IMG/VR virus record: IMGVR_UViG_3300009285_002730 | Location: 1-51,819 of that record | Origin: a virus | Length of the DNA stretch: 51,819 nt | Strand: one strand, 5' to 3' | Shown: positions 29,473-38,516 of the stretch, piece by piece | Numbering within the stretch: the first letter of the stretch is position 1 | Layout: each line of letters opens with the position of its first letter | The notes under the pieces: model-generated | The model's database searches: none | What the model saw: the letters and a program-made list of their open reading frames with translations, nothing else | Told to the model about the DNA's origin: nothing | Program-made: the position numbers and the translations under genes

Positions 29473-29877
29473 ATGAAAGTGTACTTTGGTACGGATGACA
29501 GAGTAAAGGTCTTTTTGCCTGAAACGAAAGACCAGTATTTTGAGATTCAGAAAATGACCGAGGGGAAGAGAAGGAAGTATGAGGAACAGACCGATGCTCC
29601 GATTACGATGAATCAACAGACGCAGGATATGACGATGCAAATTAGTCTCGGTAAGCAGAGAGCAGCCCTCATAGATACTTCTGTAGTCGCCTACGAACTG
29701 TTCTGGGGTGCAGAAGGAGTCAAGATGTCCAATAAGAAAGAAAACGATACCTGGGTCGATTCTGCTGGCTGGGACAAGGTGCGTGACGGTATGCCATCGG
29801 ATATTGCCGAATTGATTGTTGAAAAGATACGAGAATTAAATCCTTGGCTGAATCCGACACAAGAAAAAAAAACTTAA
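29473..29877 (+). CDS. Tail assembly chaperone, upstream frame (gpG-like)
   Basis: 134 aa. Located between tail tube and tape measure, where the gpG chaperone is found. MKVYFGTDDRVKVFLPETKD, FEIQKMTEGKRRKYEEQTDA and IAELIVEKIRELNPWLNP are typical of small acidic chaperone domains. The frame ends GAA AAA AAA ACT TAA, with a slippery heptamer directly before the stop. AAGGAGGAT precedes the ATG. Coats the tape measure before tube assembly. Confidence 0.75.
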   Translation: MKVYFGTDDRVKVFLPETKDQYFEIQKMTEGKRRKYEEQTDAPITMNQQTQDMTMQISLGKQRAALIDTSVVAYELFWGAEGVKMSNKKENDTWVDSAGWDKVRDGMPSDIAELIVEKIRELNPWLNPTQEKKT

Positions 29878-30095
29878 GATTCCAAGCGAGGTTATATGCT
29901 AAAGGACAATCAATCCAATCCCCCGAACCAGAATTGGCTCTCTTCGTTGATTGCAAGAATTGGGGAACGCTCCCACAAAAAGGTGGAATCTATGACCAAA
30001 ACCCTGAAATCATTGAAAGTTTCAGAGTCATTCAAACCGAAATCAACAAAGTTGAAAAAGAAGAGACGAAAAAAGCGAAAAGTAAAATAAAATGA
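29473..30095 (+). CDS. Tail assembly chaperone fusion made by -1 frameshift (gpGT-like)
   Basis: A -1 slip on A-AAA-AAA (29865-29871) replaces ACT TAA with AAC TTA AGA and continues for 74 more residues (NLRFQARLYAKGQSIQSPEP, LALFVDCKNWGTL, GGIYDQNPEIIESFRVIQTE), ending in a Lys-rich tail. This is the classic G/GT arrangement of long-tailed phages; the T part would bind the tape-measure protein. A TTG start at 29844 in the second frame exists but has no ribosome site, which favours the frameshift. Confidence 0.75.
29865..29871 (+). promoter_or_regulatory. -1 ribosomal frameshift site A AAA AAA
   Basis: Within a run of nine A (29864-29872), read GAA AAA AAA ACT TAA in frame zero. The heptamer A AAA AAA four bases ahead of the stop is an efficient bacterial slippery sequence. 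Confidence 0.7.
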
Positions 30096-32485
30096 CATCC
30101 TCTGAAGCAGTAATTACAGCTAGATTAGACGATAAAGCTACTCCTGGACTTAAACAGATACATAATCAGTTCACTCAATTTTCTGATAAAATCAATTCAC
30201 TTACTAAAACATCGTCTGTTACATTCGGGAATATAGATAAACACATCTCTCAGTTTGGTCGTAATCTCCAGTGGGCTGGACAGCGACTTACTTTTGCATT
30301 AACTTTGCCTATGGTTCTATTCGGTAAACAAGCGATAGACATTGCTCTTAGTGTGAATAAGGCATTTACTAATCTAACTAGAGTCTGGATTGGCAATAAA
30401 GACGATTTGGATTTATTAGCTCAATCTGCGGTCAGTCTATCTAACAAATTTGCAATTACGCAAGAAGAAATATTGGGATTATTTACTGAACTTTCTAAGG
30501 CTGGGTTGGCTCAGACTGCTAAAGAAATGGATAGGTTGGGAGAACTGGCATTGCAAACAGCCTCAATATTCGATATTGACTTAGCAACCGCTACTAATCA
30601 AATCAAGTCTTTGATGCTAACTTTTGGATATTCTGTCGAAGATACTTCAAAAGCCATTGATGCAATGAATGTTATCGCAGACAGAACGGCGGCCACGGAA
30701 GAAGGGCTTATTCAGGTTTTACAGAGGGCTGGGTTTGTGGCGAAACCACTTAATTTTAATATCAGGGAACTATCAGCTACAATGGCAATTTTAGAGGCAG
30801 CTAATGTTGGAGTAGAACGAGGAGCTACAGCAGTGAGAACTATTTTACAAAGACTCACAGTTACTTCAGATAAAGCTAAGGATATGATGAAAGCGTTTGG
30901 GGTAGATATGTATGATGCTGGTTGGAAAAGTTTGACTGGTAGTGAAAGATTAACTATATTAGCGAGGAAATTTAAAGAATTAGAACAGAGTGGAGACAAA
31001 GTTCAGTTTGAAAACTTTAGGGCAGCTCTTACTACGCTAGTAGGGGGTGGTGGTCGTGCTGGATATGCAAATGAGTTCTATAGAGTGTTAGATGATATAG
31101 GCAACTCATTAAGTGATAATACAAAAGAACAAAGTATCTGGGCACAAGCATTGGAAGCATCATCAGACGAGATGAAAAATGCACAAGTCACAGCAATGCA
31201 GCTAGGTGTCAGGTTCGATTCTCAAGAATTTCAAGTTAGACAACTTGAACAAAAGTATCGCAATATCCAGGCGGTTATAGGCAACCAGTTGATTCCAGTG
31301 AAGGTAAAATTACTAGAAGTGGCAAGTAAATTAATTGATAAATTTAATTCTTTATCTCCGAGTACACAGGATAATATAATAAAATTTGGTGTTCTACTCG
31401 CCGTCATCGGTCCAGTCATTACTGTTATGGGCGCGTTGGCTCAAACTATCGGTGGGACTATCACAGTAATTAAGGGACTAAGCGGTGCTCTAATGGCTAT
31501 CTCTGGTAGTCTAAAAACAGCTTCTACATTACTTGGTGTGATGTCCTTGGAGGCAACTGGTCTGAAGGCTTCTGTGTTAGGGGCAAGTAGTTCATTGGCT
31601 GGTTTAGCTGGATTTCTATTAAATCCTTGGGTATTAGCGATTGCGGCAGCAGTAACTGCGATAGGATTGGCAATTTGGTGGTTTACAAAAAAGAAAAATA
31701 CTGTTGACCTAAATAAAATTGCCCTTGAAAATCTACAAAAGACTGAAGAAAATTATAAAAATTTTCAGGGTCAAGTGATTCAGGCAGAAGCTCAGGTAGT
31801 CAGACAAAAAGAATCATTGAAATTTGCCCAAGACCAGTTTAATGAAGCTGTAAAGAAATTCGGTCCTAATTCCGAAGAAGCAAAAAATAAAGCTATTCTT
31901 TTGAAAGAAGAAGAATGGAGATTAGAAGAGGCTACCCGCAAGGCGAAAGAAGCACAAGAAGGACAAAACGACGCAGTAAGAAAATTTGAAGATGCTAAAA
32001 GACAGTCTGCTGACCCAATTAAATGGTGGGTAGATAAAGTAGATGAACTAGCAAATAAAGGTAATGCTGCTGGACAAGCGTTGAGAAGCATCAATAGTGC
32101 TATCACAAATGCCCCAAAAACTTATGGACCACAGTTATCTGGTTCATTGTTCAAACATGGAGGTGGATTGCTTCACGCCCAGACAGGCATGATAATTCCA
32201 GGTTCTTCACCCCTAAGAGATAGAGTACCTGTCATGGCTGAACAGGGTGAAGGGATAATGTCTAAGAAAGCTATCGAAAATCTCCTTAAAAATGGCGTTA
32301 TGGGCGGGGGTCAGGGACCAACCTATAATATCAACTTCAACCCAGGAGTGATGATAGCGAGTCCTGGAGAACAAAGAGAATTTGCTCGTAAGATAAAAAA
32401 ACTTTTAGCTGAAGATAACAAAAGATACGCTCAACCCGGAGCAATATGGACAGGTATGACAACCGCTAACACAGGAGGTATGTAA
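30092..32485 (+). CDS. Tape measure protein (TP901-type)
   Basis: 797 aa. The N-terminal TP901 domain is seen in SQFGRNLQWAGQRLTFALTL, VNKAFTNLTRVWIGNKDDLD, FAITQEEILGLFTELSKAGL and ATAVRTILQRLTV. Hydrophobic segments IKFGVLLAVIGPVITVMGAL (about 430) and WVLAIAAAVTAIGLAIWWFT (about 515) could insert in the host membrane during DNA entry. A coiled-coil region (LLKEEEWRLEEATRKAKEAQ) follows. Length sets tail length; from the usual rule of about 0.15 nm per residue it would be near 120 nm. ATGA overlap with the chaperone. Confidence 0.88.
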   Translation: MTSSEAVITARLDDKATPGLKQIHNQFTQFSDKINSLTKTSSVTFGNIDKHISQFGRNLQWAGQRLTFALTLPMVLFGKQAIDIALSVNKAFTNLTRVWIGNKDDLDLLAQSAVSLSNKFAITQEEILGLFTELSKAGLAQTAKEMDRLGELALQTASIFDIDLATATNQIKSLMLTFGYSVEDTSKAIDAMNVIADRTAATEEGLIQVLQRAGFVAKPLNFNIRELSATMAILEAANVGVERGATAVRTILQRLTVTSDKAKDMMKAFGVDMYDAGWKSLTGSERLTILARKFKELEQSGDKVQFENFRAALTTLVGGGGRAGYANEFYRVLDDIGNSLSDNTKEQSIWAQALEASSDEMKNAQVTAMQLGVRFDSQEFQVRQLEQKYRNIQAVIGNQLIPVKVKLLEVASKLIDKFNSLSPSTQDNIIKFGVLLAVIGPVITVMGALAQTIGGTITVIKGLSGALMAISGSLKTASTLLGVMSLEATGLKASVLGASSSLAGLAGFLLNPWVLAIAAAVTAIGLAIWWFTKKKNTVDLNKIALENLQKTEENYKNFQGQVIQAEAQVVRQKESLKFAQDQFNEAVKKFGPNSEEAKNKAILLKEEEWRLEEATRKAKEAQEGQNDAVRKFEDAKRQSADPIKWWVDKVDELANKGNAAGQALRSINSAITNAPKTYGPQLSGSLFKHGGGLLHAQTGMIIPGSSPLRDRVPVMAEQGEGIMSKKAIENLLKNGVMGGGQGPTYNINFNPGVMIASPGEQREFARKIKKLLAEDNKRYAQPGAIWTGMTTANTGGM

Positions 32486-32820
32486 TGGCTAATCCTGTAC
32501 TCGGCGATGTGACATTACCAGTACCTAACGGTTTTACCGATACCAACGAACCCAAAGGAGTCATAACTCAAACTTTAGATGGAACTAAAAGAAGGAATAT
32601 TCATGCTATAAAGCATATCTATACTTTAAATTTTACCAATTTATCGGCAAGTGATTATTCTAATATCCTCGGTGAGTATAATTTAGAAACAGAAAGAATT
32701 TTTATTTGGAGTGATTTTTCTATCTCAACGACTGTTTTAATAGATATTTCCCAAAGAGATGTTATGCCAGGGAGAAGTGATTTCTATTCTAATTTAGTTT
32801 TGACCTTACAGGAGGTTTGA
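32485..32820 (+). CDS. Distal/minor tail protein (111 aa)
   Basis: A TAATG junction joins it to the tape measure stop. VLGDVTLPVPNGFTDTNEPK, HAIKHIYTLNFTNLSASDYS, a middle strand with ERIFIWSDFSISTTVLIDIS and a terminal strand (FYSNLVLTLQEV) give an all-beta fold as in small minor tail proteins downstream of the tape measure. Exact counterpart unknown. Confidence 0.6.
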   Translation: MANPVLGDVTLPVPNGFTDTNEPKGVITQTLDGTKRRNIHAIKHIYTLNFTNLSASDYSNILGEYNLETERIFIWSDFSISTTVLIDISQRDVMPGRSDFYSNLVLTLQEV

Positions 32821-35800
32821 TGATACCTGTAAGTCAGGAATATAAAGATGCCGTCAATGCAACTTCACGAAATGTAAAAGCTCTTTTAAGAGTATGTTGG
32901 GATAAACAAGAAGCTCTGACGGCTAAATGGTTCAGGCTAGACGAGACCAAGCTAGATGACGGCGGACTTTTGACCTATGAGGGGTATTCTCAGAGCGAAA
33001 ACATCGCTGAGATTGTAGGCAACTGGGATAAGTTTGTTTATAAGAATGAAGATACTTATGTCATCTCGGCTGAAGGATACGAAGAATATTCTGGAGATAG
33101 GAATCAGTCTGTCTCTGCTGACGCAGATGTTGTTATCACGAACTCGACAGACAGATTCACTCCCAGAATAGATAGAAACTTACTTGTTAATCCTGGATTT
33201 GACCATTTAGATTTAGATGGCTGGACTATAGGGTCTGGAGTATCTAATTACACGCTAACTAACGATGTCAGTTCTGGGACTGCGGCACTGTATATCTCAA
33301 AAGAAATTTTAAGCGGGGTTTCAGTAAGCTCAGACCCAGTAACCGTGGATGCGAATACTGGTTATACAGGGTCTATTTTTGCTAAAGGAACTGGGAGTAT
33401 GAATCTGGCCATAGTCGCTTCTGGACTTCAAGGCGATATTGCTTCTGGACTTGTTGCGGGACAACCCCTGACCTCTAGTTATCAAAGATTTGAAGTCGGA
33501 TATATTACTCCTTCTCAAATTTCTGGTACTCAGACTGGTTATTTACGGGCAGATTTAACTGGTTCTGCCCAAGGAGCACTTTCAGATTCACAGTTCGTAG
33601 AGAACTTCACTAATACTACTTATGAAGATACGGCTAATACCTCGGCTGACTGGGTAACAACAAGTAAAAAAGTTATTTTACCACGCACGACTTCAGGCGG
33701 ATCAACTGATTATGGTACTAGAAATTCTGGATATTCATTGGGAAATTTAGTTGTGCAAATGCTAGGGAATAATACGACTAACACATGGAAAATGTATTTT
33801 ATAGCTCAAGCTAATAAAACCATTAGCAAATTGCATATATTTTGTTATGGCAAGCGTCCTTCCACACCCATATTCAATATAGGAATCCAATTTGATAATG
33901 GCAACAATGCCCCAGATGGAGTGTGGCAGAGTGTTACTCAGGGTTCATTTAACACTGCTTGGAATGAATTTAACATACCAGATTTTGTCATAACTCAAGA
34001 CAGCAAATATTGGATAGTTATTTCGTATTATTCAGGAACTTACGGCGGAGACAATTATTTATACCTTGAATCGTTATATTGTCAAGCCAATTATAAAAGT
34101 TCCCAATATGCACTCTATCTCAATCCTAGTCACAAGCCATGTTTTATGTTGGAATATTCCGATGCAACAACTTGGGGTCAACCTTATGCTGGTTATACAG
34201 TATATGGCATATCGGGTACATCGTATTATTATAATGGACAATCGTTTACTCCGACAGAAGCCAAACAACTAACCAATATTAAGTTTTTGCTAAAGAGACA
34301 AAATGTACCGTCGGGTTGTCCTTATGGCGATATATTTGTAAAGATAGTAAATCATGCTACTAGCGAAGTCGTATATGATGAAGAGTTTGCCCATTTATCC
34401 AACTTTCCATCAGTAGCTTTTTGGTATGAAGTATCGCATAACTTATCGCTTGATTTAACCGCTGGGACTCGTTACGATATTCTCCTCTATGACGATACTG
34501 ATTATTTATCTTATGGTACTAATTATGCTTATGAATTTTTGCGACCAACCGCCAAGACAGGCGAGAGTTATGGCGGAGGTGATACTTTTACTGTTTATGG
34601 AAATACTCTGCCAGTTAGCGATTTAGCAGATACCGATTGTGCTTTTCAACTTACCTATAGTTCTACCGCTGAACAGTATTCTACTTCAGCTTCAGTGCAG
34701 TCATTAACAACAGACACGAGTTCAGACCCGATTCATCGAGCAACTCTGATTCCAGCCGAAACCGCATCGGGAAATGCAATAGTCAATTACTTCCTATCTA
34801 ATGATGGTGGGTCTAATTGGCTTCCAGCGGGTTCTGGAGTGGAAGTTACATTCAATCAATTAAACTCTGACCTGCGGTGGAAGGCTAACCTGAACACAGA
34901 TGACCAAACGATAACTCCAGAAATCAAAACAGTAGTTATAAACTACACGCACGGTTCATCAGGAGCGGAGATGACGATAGACAATGCCTGTCTTTCCCAA
35001 GGGGAAACGGCTGATTTCGACCAGAATTTTGTAGGAGATAAAATCCTCCCTAAAAGACCTACCAAAATAATTATTGATGTCGGCGGGAAGACGATACAGA
35101 AATTTACTGGAGTCACGGAAACGATAGAACCTGATATCGGAAACGATACTGTCTCAATGCACTTTTACGATTTTTCTAAAGAACTAGAACAGCAACAAGT
35201 CACGACTGCGATGTATAGAGACCTCAATACAGCCTCTGGGATTATGATTCTAGCGGGAGAAGCGGGGATTTCTTCAGGTACTTGGGTCATAGAACCTGGA
35301 AGGCATACTATCCCTTTCCTGTGGTTCCAGGAAGGTTCTATCTGGTACTATATGCAACAGCTTGCCGAAGCCGAAGGCGGGAGAGTGTTCTTTGATGAAG
35401 ACGGAGTGCTGAATTTCTGGAATCGAGACCATTACCTAGGAAGCGGAACATCCTCGGAATCTTTTGATTTTTCAGAGATGACTGATTTAAGGTGGAGGAT
35501 AGACAAAGATGAGATTAAGAATCATATCATCGTAAAAGCAAGTCCTAGAACAGTTCAAACTAGACAGTTGGTCTATACGCATGGAACTTATGAAGAAATA
35601 AAATCAGGCGAGACAAAAGAAGTATGGGTAAGATTTGAAGATGTGGACAGAAATAATGAAGGATTACCATGTATGGGGGTAGAGCTTCCACCTGTAAATG
35701 GTTCTGCAACTACTTCTTCATATAAGGCGTATACTAATTCTGATGGTACGGGAAGTGATGTGACGAGTTCGGTAATAGTAAGTTCTTATTATGGTTTCGC

Positions 35801-36278
35801 TGAATCAGCCAGAATTAACTTTAGAAATAATTCTGGGGCAACTGCCTATATCACCACACTTACTATTTGGGCTGCACCCGCTACAGCTGTTGATATTTTT
35901 GAAGAAGCTGAAGATAGTGATTCAATTACAATCTATGGAGACCAAGTTTTACAAATTGAAAATAATCTCATTAACTCCAGAAATATTGCTAAATCTCTTG
36001 CGTATCAAAGGTTGGAAGAATTAAAAAATCCTCGGACTCATCTTCATTCGAGTATGATAGGCAAACCATACTTGCAAGTTGGTGATATAATACAAGTGCA
36101 AGATTCATATTTAGATTCTCTAGGGAGCGGAACTTATCAAAATCTTATTATTAAGAATAACCGTTGGCAGGTAACTGATGAGTTTACTCAGACGATAGAA
36201 TTTGAAAAACGGGAGGTAGCACCATGGTTTATCTTGGATAATTCGACTTTAGATAGTTCATATCAATTATTTGTATAA
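32820..36278 (+). CDS. Large tail-tip/baseplate hub protein with carbohydrate-binding-like insertions
   Basis: 1152 aa from the ATG at 32820, four bases after AGGAGG. The first 110 residues (VSQEYKDAVNATSRNVKALL) resemble the start of tail-tip proteins. Residues about 122-260 (NLLVNPGFDHLDLDGWTIGS, VDANTGYTGSIFAKG) are a jelly-roll carbohydrate-binding-module type. Two later beta domains (TNTWKMYFIAQANKTISKL; SFTPTEAKQLTNIKFLLKRQ) look like repeats of one fold. From residue about 720, DKILPKRPTKIIIDVGG, FYDFSKELEQQQVTTAM and WYYMQQLAEAEGGRVFFDED match hub (gp27/Tal) proteins. It likely recognises host surface glycan and opens the tail. Confidence 0.75.
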   Translation: MIPVSQEYKDAVNATSRNVKALLRVCWDKQEALTAKWFRLDETKLDDGGLLTYEGYSQSENIAEIVGNWDKFVYKNEDTYVISAEGYEEYSGDRNQSVSADADVVITNSTDRFTPRIDRNLLVNPGFDHLDLDGWTIGSGVSNYTLTNDVSSGTAALYISKEILSGVSVSSDPVTVDANTGYTGSIFAKGTGSMNLAIVASGLQGDIASGLVAGQPLTSSYQRFEVGYITPSQISGTQTGYLRADLTGSAQGALSDSQFVENFTNTTYEDTANTSADWVTTSKKVILPRTTSGGSTDYGTRNSGYSLGNLVVQMLGNNTTNTWKMYFIAQANKTISKLHIFCYGKRPSTPIFNIGIQFDNGNNAPDGVWQSVTQGSFNTAWNEFNIPDFVITQDSKYWIVISYYSGTYGGDNYLYLESLYCQANYKSSQYALYLNPSHKPCFMLEYSDATTWGQPYAGYTVYGISGTSYYYNGQSFTPTEAKQLTNIKFLLKRQNVPSGCPYGDIFVKIVNHATSEVVYDEEFAHLSNFPSVAFWYEVSHNLSLDLTAGTRYDILLYDDTDYLSYGTNYAYEFLRPTAKTGESYGGGDTFTVYGNTLPVSDLADTDCAFQLTYSSTAEQYSTSASVQSLTTDTSSDPIHRATLIPAETASGNAIVNYFLSNDGGSNWLPAGSGVEVTFNQLNSDLRWKANLNTDDQTITPEIKTVVINYTHGSSGAEMTIDNACLSQGETADFDQNFVGDKILPKRPTKIIIDVGGKTIQKFTGVTETIEPDIGNDTVSMHFYDFSKELEQQQVTTAMYRDLNTASGIMILAGEAGISSGTWVIEPGRHTIPFLWFQEGSIWYYMQQLAEAEGGRVFFDEDGVLNFWNRDHYLGSGTSSESFDFSEMTDLRWRIDKDEIKNHIIVKASPRTVQTRQLVYTHGTYEEIKSGETKEVWVRFEDVDRNNEGLPCMGVELPPVNGSATTSSYKAYTNSDGTGSDVTSSVIVSSYYGFAESARINFRNNSGATAYITTLTIWAAPATAVDIFEEAEDSDSITIYGDQVLQIENNLINSRNIAKSLAYQRLEELKNPRTHLHSSMIGKPYLQVGDIIQVQDSYLDSLGSGTYQNLIIKNNRWQVTDEFTQTIEFEKREVAPWFILDNSTLDSSYQLFV

Positions 36279-36287
36279 AGGAGGAAC

Positions 36288-36509
36288 ATGTCTCAGAAAA
36301 TTGTATTGACTTGCGACATCTGTGGCAAGACCGTAGAACAGAGAAGAAAGACCAGTTTAGTAACTAACGACCCAAATGGCGACCCAGCCGTCATCGGAGG
36401 ATTAAAGGGATTGGCAGTAGAAAATAATAAATATAAGGTATTGGACCTTGACTTTTGTGAAGAACGCTGGGATAAAATAACTGAGTTTGTAAAGACTCTG
36501 AAAGGATAA
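36288..36509 (+). CDS. Zinc-ribbon-like small protein in the tail operon (73 aa)
   Basis: VLTCDICGKTVEQRRKTSLV at the start and DLDFCEERWDKITEFVKTL at the end, with AAGGAGG before the ATG. One CxxC pair plus a later Cys could hold zinc. A role in tail-tip assembly is possible but unproven. Confidence 0.6.
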   Translation: MSQKIVLTCDICGKTVEQRRKTSLVTNDPNGDPAVIGGLKGLAVENNKYKVLDLDFCEERWDKITEFVKTLKG

Positions 36510-36511
36510 TC

Positions 36512-37009
36512 ATGTCTTGGACTATACCAAAAACTTGGGCTTATAAAGAAATTCTATCTTCGGCGGATATGAATACTTATGTCACCGATAACTTAGTTGC
36601 TTTAAACGCTGGAACTAATACTGGCACAGCATGGTCAGACTTTACTCCTGCTATAGCTGTATCTGGAGGCACTCCACCAACGTACACACTTGCATTCACT
36701 TCTCGGTATAAACAAGTCGGAAAAACTGTATATGTCAATATAGACTGGAGAAATACCTCTGGTGGGACTCCTGGTGCTGGTGCTAACCAAATAACGTTTT
36801 CTGCTCCAGTAGCTGCTGCTAATGTAGGAACTCAAATACTAGCTGGTGTTTCTATTAATGCTGTCACTACAGAAAAAAGGCTCAACGTGGCAATTAATTC
36901 ATCTATTGTATTCGGACTATATGAGGTAGTCTTAAATGCCTTCATTGGAGATGAGCAGAATAATGCTGTTAGGTCAGTACAATTAAATTTCAGTTACGAA
37001 GCAGCTTAA
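36512..37009 (+). CDS. Tail fibre/tip accessory protein (165 aa)
   Basis: MSWTIPKTWAYKEILSSADM plus NTYVTDNLVALNA is the start of a family I recognise as short phage tail/fibre components. The following beta-rich part (AFTSRYKQVGKTVYVNIDWR, VRSVQLNFSYEAA) is a typical receptor-facing jelly-roll. It is the last rightward gene; its stop overlaps the stop of the convergent sugar cluster within a shared TTAA. Confidence 0.65.
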   Translation: MSWTIPKTWAYKEILSSADMNTYVTDNLVALNAGTNTGTAWSDFTPAIAVSGGTPPTYTLAFTSRYKQVGKTVYVNIDWRNTSGGTPGAGANQITFSAPVAAANVGTQILAGVSINAVTTEKRLNVAINSSIVFGLYEVVLNAFIGDEQNNAVRSVQLNFSYEAA

Positions 37010-37701
37010 TCTTTAAATATCAGTGGTAACTCATAAGTCTTAGTAGCAACTGGCTCTCCCTTTTCGTTTACTGTAACGTAAATACTCTTGCCTATCCCGA
37101 ATCCGAAGTTAGAAACTTTATCTTCTTTGGTAATAGCTAAATCGTATCCCTGACCCTTGATGTATTGATGCCAACCATCGGTATCTAATTTGTCTTTGTA
37201 TTGTTCATAAACTTCTCGTCTAACACCGTAAATGCTGGATACAAAATCAGAGACAATAAAACAATTTTCTTTTTCTTGTTCTATTTTGAATCTTGCATCG
37301 CTAGGGTCATAGTGATTATAATTAAACAGAGATACCGAGCCCACTCCATCGTCTAGGATTCTGACCGCTTCTTTAAGCCAACCATCCTTAAATTCTAGGT
37401 CGGTATCTACTTTGAATAAGTAATCTCCAGAGGCTACTTTAAAGCAATTTCTGACCGCTTCTCCGATTCCACGGTTTTTACCGCAGTTCTGTATGAGATA
37501 AGAAATCTTTTTTTCCTTTACTAACTGATGCAGATATTCCTGTATTTCGTCATCAGAGCCATCGTCGTGCACGCAAATTTCCATTTGATACCCCGAGTCC
37601 ACTGTAAGCAAAGAATTCATCATTTTTTTAAGGAAATCTAACCTTTGGTAGCTTAAAACGCAAATCGAACAGTATTTTTTCATTTTTTTTCTATCTTTCA
37701 T
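37006..37701 (-). CDS. Glycosyltransferase, family 2-like
   Basis: 231 aa. CSICVLSYQRLDFLKKMMNS, MEICVHDDGSDDEIQEYLHQ, NCGKNRGIGEAVRNC, then DYLFKVDTDLEFKDGWLKEA (DxD at the metal site) are the GT-A nucleotide-sugar motifs. The acceptor half has IVSDFVSSIYGVRREVYEQY and GYDLAITKEDKVSNFG. Last gene of the leftward cluster; ATGA overlap with the dehydrogenase gene. Confidence 0.82.
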   Translation of the reverse strand: MKDRKKMKKYCSICVLSYQRLDFLKKMMNSLLTVDSGYQMEICVHDDGSDDEIQEYLHQLVKEKKISYLIQNCGKNRGIGEAVRNCFKVASGDYLFKVDTDLEFKDGWLKEAVRILDDGVGSVSLFNYNHYDPSDARFKIEQEKENCFIVSDFVSSIYGVRREVYEQYKDKLDTDGWHQYIKGQGYDLAITKEDKVSNFGFGIGKSIYVTVNEKGEPVATKTYELPLIFKD

Positions 37702-38516
37702 GACACTGCACTTTCTAGTTTTTCCCAGTCTCTATTCTTGCGATATTTGAGATTGAGTTTCCAGACAATTTCAAATAATTCAGCTTCGTCTTCCATATCT
37801 ATACTCTTTAACCAATGGATAAAGGCATTAATGTCTTTTGGGAAACAAAAAGAGCCGAATCCAAAGTCACCATCGTGTCCAGGAACTTGATAATGAGAAT
37901 TCCCAATTCGATAATCTGTAAGAAATCCTTTTAAGGCAAGGTCATAATCTATCTTGAACTTTTTTGCGGCGTGGTAGACGATGTTCATATAGATTATCTT
38001 TGTGCAGAAAAAGATATTGCACATATATTTAATGAATTCTGCCGTTCGCCAATTAGTTTTGAAAATAGGTGTGGCAACAAACCTGGTGCGTAGCAATTTT
38101 TCCACCTTGCTAACATCTTTCTTTTTTCCTCCCAAGATATGTCTTGAAGAATTGATGAAATCAAGTTTAGCGGAACGGGCAGTTAAAAATTCTGGCGAAA
38201 AAACGATATTTAATTTGAATTTTTTAACCCATTTCTCACAATTCCCAGGTGGAACGGTGGATTTAATTATCACTACTCCTTTGAATTTTCTTTTAGTGAG
38301 TTCTCCCAAACAACTTTCGATAATAGATAAGTCACAACTCCCATCTTTTAATCTCATCGGGGTTGGTAGAGCCATAAAGATAAATTCTGATTTTACCAAT
38401 TCGTCTAATTCACAGTTCTTCTCATCTAAAGAATAATAGAGAATTATGTTATCATTGCCGAAAGCGTGGGCGATTGACCGAGAAATAAATCCGAAACCGA
38501 ATAATCCTATTTTCAT
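37698..38516 (-). CDS. UDP-glucose/GDP-mannose dehydrogenase family, lacking the C-terminal domain
   Basis: 272 aa against 390-450 for the family. The N-terminal Rossmann domain has GLFGFGFISRS (5-14), FMALPTP, IIKSTVPPGN (84-92) and FSPEFLTAR (106-114). The central domain has TAEFIKYMCNIFFCTKIIYM and the catalytic-Cys loop VPGHDGDFGFGSFCFPKDIN (Cys224). The C-terminal nucleotide-sugar-binding Rossmann domain is missing and the GxGxxG loop reads GFGFIS. Next to a UDP-xylose-synthase-like gene, the predicted step is UDP-glucose to UDP-glucuronate, if the short form is active. Confidence 0.78.
   Translation of the reverse strand: MKIGLFGFGFISRSIAHAFGNDNIILYYSLDEKNCELDELVKSEFIFMALPTPMRLKDGSCDLSIIESCLGELTKRKFKGVVIIKSTVPPGNCEKWVKKFKLNIVFSPEFLTARSAKLDFINSSRHILGGKKKDVSKVEKLLRTRFVATPIFKTNWRTAEFIKYMCNIFFCTKIIYMNIVYHAAKKFKIDYDLALKGFLTDYRIGNSHYQVPGHDGDFGFGSFCFPKDINAFIHWLKSIDMEDEAELFEIVWKLNLKYRKNRDWEKLESAVS

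Noticed and set aside
29844-30095. Independent gene starting at TTG 29844
   Set aside because: No ribosome site is present and a slippery heptamer lies at the end of the overlapping frame, so a -1 fusion explains it better.
37000-37015. Bidirectional terminator between the convergent operons
   Set aside because: The two stop codons share TTAA and no inverted repeat with flanking T/A tracts was found around them.
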